This document shows, piece after piece, positions 45,285-57,190 of a stretch of DNA of 64,000 nucleotides. The stretch spans positions 459,939,143 to 460,003,142 of the forward strand of contig NC_053490.1 of the NCBI RefSeq assembly GCF_905171775.1. The letters are read 5' to 3'. A model generated the notes under the pieces. The model did not search any database and was not told the DNA's origin. It saw only the letters and a list, made by a program, of their open reading frames with translations. Position numbers and translations under genes: made by a program. The stretch's first letter is position 1. Each line of letters begins with the position of its first letter. This DNA is from Rana temporaria. Lineage: Eukaryota > Chordata > Amphibia > Anura > Ranidae.

Positions 45285-46310
45285 ATTAAAGTGGATGTAA
45301 ACCCAAAAAAAAAAAATTTTTGATGTCACAATGTAAAGAATAATGCCGCGTACACACGACCGTTATTCAGGTCATACAAAAAACAAAGTTTTTCTCGACG
45401 CGATTTGTCGCGATTCCTCTCAAGCCTGCCTTGCATACACATGTTCGTGAAAAAAAATGCTCGAGCAAAGCGCAGTGACGTAGAACGGCACTATAAAGGG
45501 GAAGTTCCATTCAAATGGCGCCACCCTTTGGGCTGCTTTTGTTAATTTCCCCGTCTCATAACTTGCTTCTGAGCAAGTTCGTTCCCCCCCCCCCTCGTTA
45601 AATCGTACACGACCATTTTTCACGATATGAAAAATGACAAGAAAAAAAAGAGCAGGTTCTACGTTTTATTCAGCCATTTTTCTCGTCGCGAAAAATGCTC
45701 TGGAGAATAAACACGACCGTTTTTCACGATCAATTTTAAAAATGGCGTTTTTCTCATCATGAAATACGGTCTTGTGTACGCGACATAAGATTTCCCTTCA
45801 TATGTGCCCAGTCTTGACACAGAGTTAATCCAGCTCTGAGCAATCCTCTTATTGTTCAGTGAGATAAATCTTGACAAACAGAAAACTTTTGTCAAATCCT
45901 CCCCCTTGCTGTGAATGACAGATGATTTACATATCTCATGCACTAGCCTAAGACAGGCATTATTTTTTTTAATTCCCACCCCCACTCCTTTGATCATGTG
46001 GTTACTTTTCTGGATTTTGACTGGATGTTAGTGATCATAGCAGAATTCAGTGTAAGTAATACACAAAACAAAATGCATGTTGACAAGGGGAGTATAGAGG
46101 GGGGCGGGGGGGTCTATTGACATCACGACTCCACCCACCAGACAACAGACCCATCCACAGAATCTGCAGTTTTTCAGTTCTTATAACAGACAGAGGGGAG
46201 ACATTTGACAGGTGAGGATACATGCAGGAGGCATCCATATCCTTATAGATCAGCACTATGGCAGTAGTTTAGAAAGGATGAGAGTGGGTTTACATCCACT
46301 TTAATGTTAA
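45285..46310. mobile_element. TIR element (TTAAAGTGGATGTAAACCC) with nested MITE
   Basis: Ends TTAAAGTGGATGTAAACCC and GGGTTTACATCCACTTTAA are perfect 19-bp inverted repeats. The interior right part (CCCAGTCTTGACACAGAGTT, AATCCAGCTCTGAGCAATCC) is shared with the large inverted repeat at 54826-56540. A Harbinger-like MITE (45344-45785) interrupts it. The same terminus occurs singly at 33179. Confidence 0.8.
45344..45785. mobile_element. PIF/Harbinger-like MITE with TAA TSD
   Basis: TAA at 45341-45343 and 45786-45788 flanks TGCCGCGTACACACGACCG and GGTCTTGTGTACGCGACA. 442 bp, non-coding, with internal CGACCGTTTTTCACGAT / ATTTTTCTCGTCGCGAAAAAT blocks. Same terminal family as 31975-32457, which has a TTA duplication; both fit TWA. 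Confidence 0.82.
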
Positions 46311-46624
46311 CCCTTTCATGGCCACAGATCATGCCAGTCCCAAATTTAGCAGCGTCAATATATATTGGTTAACTTACACCAAGGCCTCATTCACACTGGC
46401 ATTGTCCAGCCTGCGTTTATATGAGTTTACAGGATATTCCTAATCGCTTAAAAATTCATGTAGTTATTTGTCAGCAGTATTGTTTGCTCTGAGCAATTAG
46501 ATGTGGTCAGTTTAGCTGTGCTTAGAAAAATATAGAATTCTGTGTGTCCAGGATCAGACGACATTCTAAAATGTATGCAAGTGCTTGCACAGAAAAGGAA
46601 AAAAAAACGCGTTAGATGCGTGCG

Positions 46625-47030
46625 GGAGCCATTAAAGTGGTTTTAGAGCCTAAACATTCTTGACATTATTGTAAAAAAATGTAGGCATCAGCATCCCCCT
46701 TATACTTTCCTGAGCCCTTCATTAGATCTCCCCTCACTGCTGGGTCTCGCTGGCTTTGCTGGGGCATTGGGAGCCATTGGCTGCCAATCAAAGCCAGTGA
46801 TGAGGGGGCAGGGTCTGTGTCATTGGATGCAGCAGCAGGGTTCAGGAGCAAGCACGTGAGTGCCCCCATGGGATGCAGCTTCCCATGGGGGCACTTGACA
46901 GAAGGGTCCAGGTGCACCGGAAGGGGGACCCATGAAGAGAAGGTTTGGGATGCTCTGTGCAATGCCAGGCAAGTATAAATGTGTCTCTTAATTTTTATTT
47001 ATTGTTTTACCTTTACAATCTCTTTAACCC
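46625..47030. repeat. Interspersed repeat TTAAAGTGGTTTTA family
   Basis: Starts TTAAAGTGGTTTTAGAGCC and ends TTACCTTTACAATCTCTTTAA. The interior has GCCATTGGCTGCCAATCAAA and an inverted pair GTGCCCCCATGGGATGCAGC / GCTTCCCATGGGGGCAC. Related to 49430-49890. Confidence 0.6.
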
Positions 47031-47904
47031 TAATGACAGGCCGCCCCCAATTTGGAAATCACACCCGCACTGCACTTGCAGTTCCTGTGCTGGCTGCGAT
47101 TTCTAAAATGCTGCAGGAACATTATTCCTGCGTTTCAGGAGGCACCGCAGTCCATTCAAATGAATGGGCTGCAGTTCCCCTGCAAAACGCAGCTTCACAG
47201 AACCGCTTATGTGTGAACCTAGTCTAAATGGAACTATATGTACTTTAAAGCAGGGCCATCTAAAGTGCAGGAAAAAGTGACCAAAGATGCTGCTTGCAGG
47301 ACTTAACGTCCAACGGTGACAGGAGAAGCGCTTTACAGGCGCTATTTTTAGTGCTATAGCGCCTCAGTGTGAAGGTAGCCTAGAACAGCACAACCCAAAG
47401 GAAACGTTGTATATTGGGTTGATCAGCATCACCTGTCTGTATAAAATCCATTAATAAGATTAAATAAAATGTACCAATCTGCATCCAAACCAAAAATAAA
47501 CATTATTATTGTCTCTCTTTGTGACAGACGCCCACATTGAGGCCGATTTACAAAAGTCGTGGATTACTGCGTGTTTGCATAATACATGATGTAAAGATTC
47601 AGTAAAATTTCCAATCATGCGAAAAGGAAATTCCTGATTATAAGTCTGCACCCGATTTCGCCTGGGTTCACACCGACTGCAGGAACGAACTTGTGCGGGT
47701 TTCTGCACAGAGGTCAATGGAAATCGCACCCCAAATCATCAAAAGTAGTACAGAAGCTACTTTTGGGAATCGGTTATGCGGCATTGCACCTATTTGGACG
47801 CTGCCATTGCCGCCAATTTAGCAGGTTAAATCACAGCCAAATCGCATCAATGTGAACCAGGGCTCAAAGTATATGTAAACCCTCACCTTGTAACACGACC
47901 CATA

Positions 47905-48638
47905 TGGCCAGATTCACATACGGCGGCTTAAAGTTGTGCGGGCATAGCGTATGTAATTTACGTTACGCCACCGCAAGTTAGAGAGGCAAGTGCTGTATTT
48001 ACAAAGCACTTGCGTCCTAAGTTACGTAGCGTAAATGTGCCGGCGTAAGCGCGCCTAATTCAAATTGGGAAGAGGTGGGCGTGTTTTATGTTAATAAGGC
48101 ATGACCCCACGTAATTTACATTTTGAACGTACATCGCATGCGCCGTCCATGAACGTAACCCAGTGCGCATGCTCCAAATTACGCCGCAAAGACTCATTGG
48201 TTTTAACGTGAATGTAAATTACGGCCAGCCCCATTCACGGACGACTTACGCAAACGACGTAAACATTTAAAAATTTTACGCGGTTTCGATGTCCATACTT
48301 AACATTGGCTGCGCCATTTTTTTGGTGGTTTATCTTTACGCCTGAAAACGCCTTACGTAAACGCCGTATCTTTACCTCGACGGGCGAGCGTACGTTCGTG
48401 AATAGGCGTATCTCGCTGATTTACATATTCTAGGCGTAAATCAGCGTACACGCCCCTAGCGACCAGCGTAAATAGACAGCTAAGATACGACGGCGTAGAA
48501 AGACTTACACCGCTCGTATCTTAGCAACATTTAAGCGTATCTCAGTTTGAGCATACGCTTAAATGTAGGACGGCGCGGATTCAGAGTTACGACGGCGTAT
48601 CTACTGATACGCCGGCGTAACTATACCTGAATCTGGCT
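47905..48638. mobile_element. GGCCAGATTC-ended MITE, copy 2
   Basis: GGCCAGATTCACATACGGCG on the left and GGCGTAACTATACCTGAATC then TGGCTA on the right are the termini of the family seen intact at 62815-63558. The interior GTTACGCCACCGCAAGTTAG, TTACGCAAACGACGTAAAC and GACGGCGTATCTACTGATAC are shared with that copy. The terminal G/C bases are mutated and no clean TSD is visible. Confidence 0.75.
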
Positions 48639-49073
48639 AAGTCCGTTTAAAATAGAAATTAAAGGCAAAACATTTGTGTATACATATAAAAATTACAAAT
48701 ACCCTCTCTTTTCAGCTGGATAAGGATCTTAGAGAGCAGGGGGAGAAGAAACAGAATTACACTGGTCTTCCCAGTGAATGACTATGTGGGGGGGGGTGTC
48801 AGGACAAGTCTGACAATTTAAGGAGAGCAGGCCAAGTTCTTAGCATGGCTAGAGAACTGACCACACTGTGCTTGCATGCCTAGTGTGGTTAGTTTTTGAT
48901 AGGATAGCTGAAGGACTAACAGGAACACAAGGGAAGCAATACAAAGAACAGAAGACTCTCTCATACAAGTACATGGTACAGCAGGCACATATCAGGTATA
49001 TGAAATGCTGTGTTTTCATATTCTTTAATAACTGGAAGCGTTACTCAAACAATAAAGTCAGAAGTATACTTAC

Positions 49074-49270
49074 TGATTCCACCAGACACTCTGTGCAGGA
49101 GAACATCGCACCCACTATTGCAAAGTTTTTGGCGTAGGACATTCCCCTCTGTCCCATGTCTTTTAACACCTCTTTGGCAGTAGGCGTACGCAAAGGATCC
49201 TTAGGATCAAAACCTACGTTGGTGTCAATGCCGGCAGTGAACACGCCAAAGGCACCACCCAGGACAAAAC
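49074..49270 (-). CDS. TIMM22: TIMM22 exon 2
   Basis: 197-nt exon reading (G)FVLGGAFGVFTAGIDTNVGF, then DPKDPLRTPTAKEVLKDMGQ and RGMSYAKNFAIVGAMFSCTE, CLVES; residues 85-150. It contains the end of the first transmembrane segment with its GxxxGxxxG packing, the intermembrane-space loop with DPKDP..PTAKEVLKDM and the second segment. Cys143 is the likely partner of an exon 1 cysteine in the intramolecular disulfide described for TIM22. Acceptor tttttctttttaag; donor TCA|gtaagt, phase 0. An A-run in the plus strand next to the acceptor (49275-49298) is the intron's polypyrimidine tract. Confidence 0.97.
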
Positions 49271-49429
49271 CTTAAAAAGAAAAAAAAAAAAAAAAAAAAG
49301 ACACATAAGGGACATTTTCTCTACTGGGACTGAATGAAGCACACTTACAGGGAATGTATATAGGGGTAAGCAAATTCAATTGGTACTTTCATCTCTGCTG
49401 CCAGTTTTGAACCTCTACTATGGGTAGAC

Positions 49430-49890
49430 CTTAAAGTGGTCTTAAAGGCTCAAGTAATTTTTTCTTTACCTTCAAGGATGCATGGGAAAAAAAAAAAAAA
49501 ACACAACCTGTGTGCAGCGGCCCCCAAAACACTCACCTAAGCCCCCTCTCAATCCAGCGATGTGCACGAGAGCCAAGCTTCTCCTGCATTTCTTATTAGC
49601 TGAGACAGCAGCAGGTGCCATTGGCCCTGCTACTGTCAATCCCAGCCAGTGAGCCAATGAGGAAAATGCAGGGGCGGGGGGGTTTGGGGGGGTCAAGCCG
49701 CAGCTCTGTCTTATGGATGAATAAAGCGGGGCTTGGGAGTAAGCATGCACCAGTGCCCCCATAGCAAGCAGCTTGCTATGGGGGCACTGGCTGAAGAGGA
49801 GCCAGGAGTGTTGGTTGGGGACCCAAAAAGGGGAGGATCGGGGGGGCTGCGATGTCTTTTTTTAATAAATCTTTAATGTCACTTTAATTA
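49430..49890. repeat. Interspersed repeat TTAAAGTGGTCTTAAAGGC family
   Basis: Starts TTAAAGTGGTCTTAAAGGCT and ends AATCTTTAATGTCACTTTAA. The internal hairpin GTGCCCCCATAGCAAGCAGC / GCTTGCTATGGGGGCAC parallels the one in 46625-47030. Non-coding. Confidence 0.65.
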
Positions 49891-50069
49891 TCTGGGGGAC
49901 ATACCCTTCCACGATATATCCAAGAATCAGACACCAATTGGGTTAAAGAGGACAAAAAAAAAAAAAAAAAAAAAAAAAAAACACACCATACTGTATATCT
50001 CTGCAATACATGCACATCACCCCATGTTTGTCACTTTAAGAATGAAGAAAACCAGGTTACAACCTTTAG

Positions 50070-50350
50070 GGCCCTTTCACACGGGGCGGATCAGTAATGA
50101 TCTGCCTCCGTGTGTCCGTAAGCTCAGCGGGGATCCTGGGAGCCGTGCGTTTCCCAGAACACAATGGGGGGGACCAGGAAGTGACGCACTGCCCGCAGGT
50201 CCCCGCAGAGTGGACTCCCGGAAGTGGGTGCAAATACCTGTCTTAGACAGGTATCTGCACCCCCCTCCCCCCTGAAAGGTGTCAAATGTGACATTGGAGG
50301 GGGGGGGGGGTTCCGATGAGCGGAAGTTCCACTTTAGGGTGGAGCTCCGC
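50070..50350. repeat. MITE with GGGCCCTTTCACACGGGG end
   Basis: Left end TAGGGCCCTTTCACACGGGG, with GCGGATCAGTAATGATC and TAGACAGGTATCTGCACCC inside. Close behind is another terminus GGAAGTTCCACTTTAGGGTG..GAGCTCCGCTTTAA. Boundaries approximate. Confidence 0.45.
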
Positions 50351-50689
50351 TTTAACCAAATATTACCTTATACGAGTTTTATTTGAACTCTGGGGATGTA
50401 CACAAAAATATAACAACATTTGGAATGTTTGGTGCTCCTCAGATCTCACCATTGTCCATGAGCAATATGTGTATCGTCTTACCGTGCTTTGGCCCAAACA
50501 TCTGACTATCTTTACAAGTGACCTTATTGTATAATTTGTTCATGTGCTGACGTCTTGTTGTTTGCGTGTATTGATCTTATTTTAGAAGATTGTACACATT
50601 CTGGTTTGTAACCGGATTATTTCAGAATTTTACTTTTGTATTTTCTTTCCTTTTGTAATAAAAAGTATTATTTTTTTCTTGCAGACTGG

Positions 50690-51125
50690 AGTAAGGCCTG
50701 GTCCAGCATAGCAAAGTCCTCCTAACACTGCCACGTTGAAGCAGCCTACAAGGTTCTCTTAGGCTGGTACTGGGTGTCCCAGCCCGTAATCGGCAAGTCA
50801 AACCCATCATGCCATGACGGATGCTTCCGGTGTTGTGGTCAGCGAGGAGATGAACTGCATATAAGGTGGTCTTGCCACAGTCTTGTAGGATTCTGGTCAA
50901 GGGTCTTTGGCCTACTATCCTCCCTATTTCACGTACCCTTCTGCAAAGACCCCAAATATGCATTACTCGGCTATTTCATTTTCGAAGGTAAAGAATACAT
51001 TGACGACCCTTATGATTTATGAAAATGTTCAGTGTCCAACACAACTCCCATGCCAAATTTCTTAAGGTGTGGGCCCTGTGGTGGTCCTACGCATTCCCTA
51101 CTTTACATCCGACTAGTCTAGGACT
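50690..51125 (+). pseudogene. L1/Tx1 LINE ORF2 C-terminal fragment
   Basis: The frame around 50774-51022 reads VIGKSNPSCHDGCFRCCGQR, then GDELHIRWSCHSLVGFWSRV and FGLLSSLF. The pattern CxxC-x(8-10)-H-x(3,4)-WxC followed by FW..V is the zinc-knuckle-like C-terminus of L1-clade ORF2 proteins (CWRC..GTLLHIWWDC..FW..). The upstream LLGWYW segment sits in another frame. 5'-truncated, as usual for LINEs; the 3' end and tail are not clear. Confidence 0.75.
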
Positions 51126-51333
51126 CTAAATTTAATTTGACCCCTTCTCCAGCCTTCTTTTTCCCCATCCCCCTCTTTCTTATGGCCCACACACACGATC
51201 CGAATATCGTACGACAGATTGTATGACTTTTTTTGCTTAATAGTCGCAAGTAGAAATTGAATAGGTCACTTAAATTTTCGTACGACAGAAAAAAAAAAAA
51301 AAAAAAAAGATTTGAAAGTGATGTCATGTCTTG

Positions 51334-52125
51334 TAGGGGTGCAACGGATCGTCACCGATCCGTGATCCGAACGGGTCACCCCGTTCGGATCGGCACACCA
51401 CGCGATCCGCGGAGCGCTCCGGAGCCTTGGCCGTAGGAAAGTCCCCGGCTTCGGCCTAGCTCTGGAGCGGTGGCCATCTTGCTCCATCCCAACCAATCAC
51501 AGAGCGGCTGTGATTGGTTGGATGGGATGTCCTGTCTCTGCACCTGATTGGCCCGCGTGATGAGCGCCCTCTCCGATTGGAAGGCTGCCCGGATTGGCTG
51601 GCTGTCTTGGCGCGCTCTGGGAATCAGGATGAACGTGTGGAGCTGGAGGGGGGAAAGTGAACGCCGCTATGAAGGACGGGGACTCAGTGTTCTTTACTAG
51701 TGTGGGGGCAATGTTGGAGTCGTCTGGAACAGTGATGGTGATGACGAGTGGGGGACAATGGTGAACATTACAGTGCAAGTACAGTGAGTTGGATGTTAAA
51801 CTGGCTATTATATTACAGTGATTACTAGTGGGGGCAATGTTAAACTGGCTATTATTACAGTGTTTACTAGTGTGGGGGCAATGTTAGACTGGAACAGTGA
51901 TGGTGATGACGAGTGGGGGACAATGGTGGACATTACAGTGATGAGTGGGGGGCAATGGTGGGCATTACCATATAGAGCCATTGGCCCAGCTAGAGCCCAG
52001 ACTTGAATCTGACTTTTTCTCATAAATCATTTTTTTTTTTTTGCAGATCCGAAAAAGATCCGATCCGTGACTTCTGATCCGATGATCGATCCGATCCGTG
52101 CGTTTTTTGATCCGTTGCACCACTA
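51334..52125. mobile_element. hAT (TAGGGGTGCAACGGATC family), copy 2, complete
   Basis: 792 bp. TSD ATGTCTTG (51326-51333) / ATGACTTG (52126-52133), one mismatch. Ends TAGGGGTGCAACGGATCGTC and TTTTTTGATCCGTTGCACCA, CTA. The interior has an inverted pair ATCCCAACCAATCACAGAGC / GCTGTGATTGGTTGGATGGG and a tandem of GTGGGGGCAATGTTAAACTG-like and GTGATGGTGATGACGAGTGG-like units at 51690-51970. No transposase. Confidence 0.88.
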
Positions 52126-52960
52126 ATGACTTGTAATGTAACAACTATACTGACTAAATGAATATCATACGATCTGGTATCATAAAAAAAATATTTTATT
52201 TTATAAGATGAAGAACCCCAGTTGGCTCCTCCTGTTTAAGCCGACAACGCAGCACCTCTGCTGCACAGATATTCCGCCCAGTGTAATCCCCACCGAGTTC
52301 TCTTCTTTTGGACTACAGAACATCCCCCCCTCCCCACATCTTCATACCACAGGGGAAGGGGTTCTGCAGTCCAGCAAAAGAAAATACAGGGATTTTCAGC
52401 CCAGCATTATCAGTTTAAACAGGAAATTAGGAGCTGAATGGGTTCCTGGCAGATCAACAGGAATTATTTCTGCAACTGGAGTGTTGTGAAGACAGAACAC
52501 CTCCCTAATGGGGTAACAGGTAGGAATAAAAAGCCGACATAAAATTGGATCTCATATCCTCACTTGGCTGGAATTAGGCTGGAAGTGAATGATAAATAAT
52601 AAAATTGAGTACAGCTACAAACTATTGACTGATTTGACTCACTTTATTACAAGTGCACACCAGTTTACTGCCACATAAATGGTTTCTAAATGTGCCAATA
52701 TGATTTTTCATATACTTGAATATAAAGTCCTACGGAACAGGATGCACCATATAAATAAAACGTCAGTACTGGGTACAGGTGGTAGAGAAGCTCAGCAGAT
52801 GGAGAATAGGAAGGTGAGCGATTTTATTGGCGGTATACAAGAGCAGGGAGTGTCTTCATCAACATTCAGTTCAAACAAATGAGATGGGATCTCTTCCCTT
52901 TCATTACCGACACAGGATCTGTGCTGAGGAAAGGGGAACCCTAGTTTTGTGACACTAAAC

Positions 52961-53560
52961 TAGAGCTGCATGATGCTGGTTAAAATGAGAATCGTGATTT
53001 TTTTTTTGCTTATTAGATAGATCACGATTCTCTCGGCGTAACATCTTTCACATTAAACAAGAAAATTGGGGGAAAAAAAAAATGTATTCATTGAAGTGTA
53101 TTTTTTCCCAAAAAATTGAGTTTGAAAGACCACTGTGCAAATACAGTGTGACATAAAATATTGCAACAATCACACACACACACATACACACATACATACA
53201 TACATACATTTATTTATATTTATTTATTGTTTGGGGGGTTCAGGGTAATTTTCTAGCACAAAAATAAAAAAAAAATATTCTAACTTTGTAAGAAACAAGT
53301 GTCAGAAAAGGGTTTAGACTAAGTGGTTAAACTACCTGCATTTACACACAGAAGTTTTATCCCTTTGATCTAAGAAGAAAGAGTTACAATGTTTCTACTT
53401 ATCTACTAGCACAGACAAATGTTAAAAACTTGGCAGACTGCCAGAGTGAGCAGAGAAATCTCTACACTTGTTACATGAAAGGATCGGGAAATTCTGCAAT
53501 AGATTGTGAGGAGAATTGAATCGAGATCACCATTTTTTAAACATTTATTGTGCAGCTCTA
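52961..53560. mobile_element. hAT element (TAGAGCTGCA ends)
   Basis: Ends TAGAGCTGCATGATGCTGGT and TTTATTGTGCAGCTCTA with sub-terminal GAGAATCGTGATTTTTTTTT and AATCGAGATCACCATTTTTT. Putative degraded TSD CACTAAAC / CTGTAAAC. The interior includes a CA/TACA microsatellite (53168-53210). Confidence 0.75.
53168..53210. repeat. (CA)n/(CATA)n microsatellite
   Basis: ACACACACACACACATACAC then ACATACATACATACATACAT, inside the hAT at 52961-53560. Confidence 0.95.
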
Positions 53561-53575
53561 CTGTAAACGAGAATA

Positions 53576-53628
53576 TATACATACATGTATGTATGTATGT
53601 ATGAATGAATGAATGAATGAATGAATTG
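53576..53628. repeat. (TATG)n(AATG)n microsatellite
   Basis: Compound tetranucleotide run ATGTATGTATGTATGTATG then AATGAATGAATGAATGAATG. Confidence 0.95.
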
Positions 53629-53789
53629 TCATTCAGAGAAATTAGGTCAATCTAAAAGCAGGGGAAGGCAACCTTTGAGAGGTGAAGATCTACCTGGACA
53701 ACGTGGAAGACATCAGAGATCACTGGGGTACAACACCCTTTAAATAAAAAAATAAAAAGTGAGCAAGGCCCTAAAAAAATAAAAATATT

Positions 53790-54005
53790 GAATGTATGGC
53801 AGAGTAAAGTGGCAAATAGCTTGTAGGGCAGTGTAAAGGGGCGAGTAGTAGTACAAAAGGTCATGAGTGTGTAGGGCAGATCATAGGGGTCAGGAGGGCA
53901 GTGGACAGAGATCAGCAGAGCAGTGTAAATGAGTCAGCAGGGTGGCAGTCAGGTAGGTCAACATCGAGGTCAGCAGGTAAAAGAGGTCAACAGGGCAGTG
54001 ATTTT
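53790..54005. repeat. Degenerate CAGGGCAGTG-type minisatellite
   Basis: Irregular recurrence of AGGGCAGTGTAAA.GG and GGTCA.CAGG motifs at a spacing of about 20-40 bp. Frames across it are treated as chance. Confidence 0.5.
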
Positions 54006-54474
54006 ACCCATATGCAGAGAAGGGACATGTGGCGACATATTCCTCTGGTGTGCCAATCTCCGCTAGTCCTTCTCCCCATCCCATATGTCGTCAGGCACAT
54101 GGCTTCTCTGCACCATTCTGAAAGTGGGGGGAGGAACACCAATGTCTGAGTCTCATGCTGGTTTGGACACGAGCCTGAACCAGCCACAGCTTTCCCGCCA
54201 GGATGTTGTCAAAGCAGACAGCCCTTAATAGACAGTAAGCAACTCTACCACCTGTGATTGGCTGTCAGCTTTGATAGATTCCTGGCAGGATAGCAACACC
54301 ATATAGGATCCCTGTCAGAATTCAAACTATTGGGCATTTCTTTGTCAGATTCCCCTATGGAAAGTGGTGGCGTGGACATTTTACACATTTGCAATTAGAG
54401 GGTGCAGCCAGTTGCTGAAAAGCAGGAGGAGGAATGAACACCAGTGTTAATTTTGGCAGCAAATGCCATTTAGG

Positions 54475-54682
54475 CCCCTTTCACACTTGTACGACTTGTC
54501 CGGCGACTTGGGACTGCAAAGTCGCATGACAAGTCGTTCCCCATGATTTCCAATGACAACCATTCATATTAGTCGTGCCTACTTCAATATAATCCCTGCA
54601 CTACTTTGATGCGAGTTGAGGTCCATAGACCTCAAGTCTCCCTGAAATCACTGCAAAGTTGCGGTAGTATGAAGGGGCCTTA
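54475..54682. repeat. MITE with GGCCCCTTTCACACTTGTAC end
   Basis: Left end GGCCCCTTTCACACTTGTAC..GACTTG and right end AAAGTTGCGGTAGTATGAAG then GGGCC are imperfect inverted repeats. The internal AGGTCCATAGACCT is palindromic. About 208 bp. Confidence 0.55.
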
Positions 54683-54825
54683 GTCTGTCTTTTGACCAAA
54701 ATGCCATTTTAGTCATTTGCAATGTAGTTTACATTTAAGTCGTATTTAGTCGACTAAATCTGCTGGACATTTCAGTCAACTAAAATGCCCTACATTCTAG
54801 TTGACTAAATTCTAATTAATGTTTA

Positions 54826-56540
54826 AATGTCACAATGTAGAGTATATGATTTCCTATCATCTGTGCCCAGTCTTGCCACACAGAGTTAATCCAGCTCTGA
54901 GCAATCCTCTTTTAGTGTTCAGTGAAATACAACAGACTTGCAGATAAAAACCTGTCTAAATAAAAAGTCCTTACCGCCCCCCTTGCTTCGATGACAGGTT
55001 ATTTACATATTTCGTGCACTAGCCTGGACACATGCACATTCCTGGATGTTTATCATAATATTGGGGGGTGATACACAGTTCATTGTGACAAGGAAATGTA
55101 TGGTGCAATGAACAGCCAGCAGAATATACTCAGAGCTTGAGTGATCATCTTCTTATTATTGTTCTATTGCAATGTGGTGTGTCTGAGGTCACCTGATCAC
55201 ATATGCAACATTTCTTTATATTACCAGGATGTGTTATGTGGGGGAGGGGTGGATTTCTCACTGTTTATACTTACACCCAGTAAGGCTGAATGAACTTAGG
55301 GCTGGTTCACATTAGTGCGCTGTGCGAGATCGCAAGTGATTTGCACCGCACTGCTGTTCAGATCACATGCGATGTCTGTGCGATGCGATTTCAGCCATAC
55401 AAACTATATGGCTGAAATCGCATCTCATTTGAACCAAACACGCACAGGACCCTTTTTTTGGTCCACATCAGAATCGCATGGGTGTTCACACCTATGCGAT
55501 CCGATTCATGTCCAAACTGTCAATTCGCAGTGCGATATGTGAGCTGAAATGGAGGTGTCATTACCATTGTATGACACTCCCCAGCAGTTCGCATATGGCA
55601 GTGTGAACTGCCGTGCGCGATGTGGGAACCCGCAGTGGATTCGCAGAGTTCCCGAATCGCACCAGTGTGAACCGAGCCTTGGTGGGAGCAGTCAGGTGAC
55701 ATTTGTAGGCTGTATGCTTGGAGACTTGGTTCACACTGGTGCACTTCGGGAAACCTGCGAATCCACTGCAGGTTCCCACATCGCACCGACTCGCACATGC
55801 GAATTGCTGGGGAGTGTCATACAATGGTAATGACACCCCCATTTCAGCTCACATATCGCACTGCGAATTGAGTTTGGACATGAATCGGATCGCATAGGTG
55901 TGAACACCCATGCGATTCTGGTGTGGACCAAAAAAAGGCTCCTGTGCGTGTTTGGTCCGAATGAGATGCGATTTCAGCCATAGTTTGTATGGCTGAAATC
56001 GCATCGCACAGACATCACATGTGATCTGAACAGCAGTGCGGTGCGCACTAATGTGAACCAGCCCTAAGTTCATTCAGCCTTACTGGGTGCAAGTATAAAA
56101 AGTGAGAAATCCACCCCTCCCCCACATAACACATCCTGGTAATATAAAGAAATGTTGCATATGTGATCAGGTGACCTCAGACACACCACATTGCAATAGA
56201 ACAATAATAAGAAGATGATCACTCAAGCTCTGGAGTATATTCTGCTGGCTGTTCATTGCACCATACATTTCCTTGTCACAATGAACTGAATCGCCCCCCA
56301 ATATTATGATAAACATCCAGGAATGTGCATGTGTCCAGGTTAGTGCACGAGATATGTAAATAACCTGTCATCGAAGCAAGGGGGGCGGTAAGGACTTTTT
56401 ATTTAGACAGGTTTTTATCTGCAAGTCTGTTGTATTTCACTGAACACTAAAAGAGGATTGCTCAGAGCTGGATTAACTGTGTGGCAAGACTGGGCACAGA
56501 TGATAGGAAATCTTATACTCTACATTGTGACATAAAAAAA
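54826..56540. repeat. 1.7-kb inverted repeat, ~0.83-kb arms
   Basis: Left arm about 54826-55679, right arm about 55729-56540, around a 50-bp spacer (GGAGCAGTCAGGTGACATTT..). Outer arm markers: TGTGCCCAGTCTTGCCACAC / GTGTGGCAAGACTGGGCACA and AAAAAGTCCTTACCGCCCCC / GGGGGCGGTAAGGACTTTTT. An inner unit is bounded by TTAGGGCTGGTTCACATTAG (55298) and CTAATGTGAACCAGCCCTAA (56048). The right side ends in the GGGTTTACATCCACTTTAA terminus (56551-56569) of the 45285 family; the left terminus is missing. Confidence 0.92.
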
Positions 56541-56609
56541 AAATGTGGGGGTTTACATCCACTTTAAGGTTTGAACAAGCTCACAGATACAGATTTAGTA
56601 TCTCTGGAT

Positions 56610-57190
56610 GGTCTGAAGAGACCAGTAATGCACAGTGCTCTGGACAGTAGTACGAGTGGCCTGTAATGCACAGTGTTCAGGGGTGGTGGTCTGAGAGGCC
56701 TGTAATGCTGCACAGTGCTCTGGATGGTGGTCTGAGGGGAAACCTGTAATGCAGTGTTCAGGGGTGGTGGTCTGAGAGGCCTGTAATGCACAGTGCTCTG
56801 GATGGTGGTCCAAGGGAAAGCCTGCAATGCACAGTGTTCAGGGATGGTGGTCTGAGAGACCTGTAATGCTGCACAGTGCTCTGGATGGTGGTCTGAGGGG
56901 AAACATGTAATGCAGTGTTCAGGGATGGTGGTCAGAGGCCTGTAATGCTGCACAGTGCTCTGGATGGTGGTCCAAGGGAAAGCCTGCAATGCACACTGTT
57001 CAGGGATGGTGGTCTGAGAGACCTGTAATGCTGCACAGTGCTCTGGATGCCGGTTGTCTGAGAGGAGGCCTGTAATGTACACACTCAGAGTGCTCTGTTC
57101 TGGATGGTCATGGGTCGGGACTCTCATCGGGAGGCCTGTAATGCAGTGATGCTCTGGATGGTCATTGGACGAGGCCTGTGATGCTGCACA
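56610..57190. repeat. ~42-bp minisatellite, about 13 units
   Basis: Alternating units built on GGCCTGTAATGCACAGTGCT, CTGGATGGTGGTCTGAGAGG and AGTGTTCAGGGATGGTGGTC. Minus-strand frames of up to 187 codons (TTIPEHCALQAFPWTTIQST type) result from the repeat and are not a gene. Confidence 0.93.

Larger units (their letters stand above)
43492..49073 (-). other. TIMM22: TIMM22 intron 2
   Basis: A 5.6-kb phase-0 intron, gtaagt..tcattttag. Filled by fragments of several transposon families listed separately (43730, 44265, 45285, 46625, 47905). 48640-49070 shows no feature apart from a G-run. Confidence 0.9.

Noticed and set aside
50774..51022. Zinc-finger host gene (CxxC...H...C)
   Set aside because: The pattern and flanking FW..V sequence match the L1-clade ORF2 C-terminus and the region is truncated and frameshifted.
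56564..57127. 187-codon minus-strand frame
   Set aside because: Repeat-derived (TTIPEHCA..ALQ) from a ~42-bp minisatellite.
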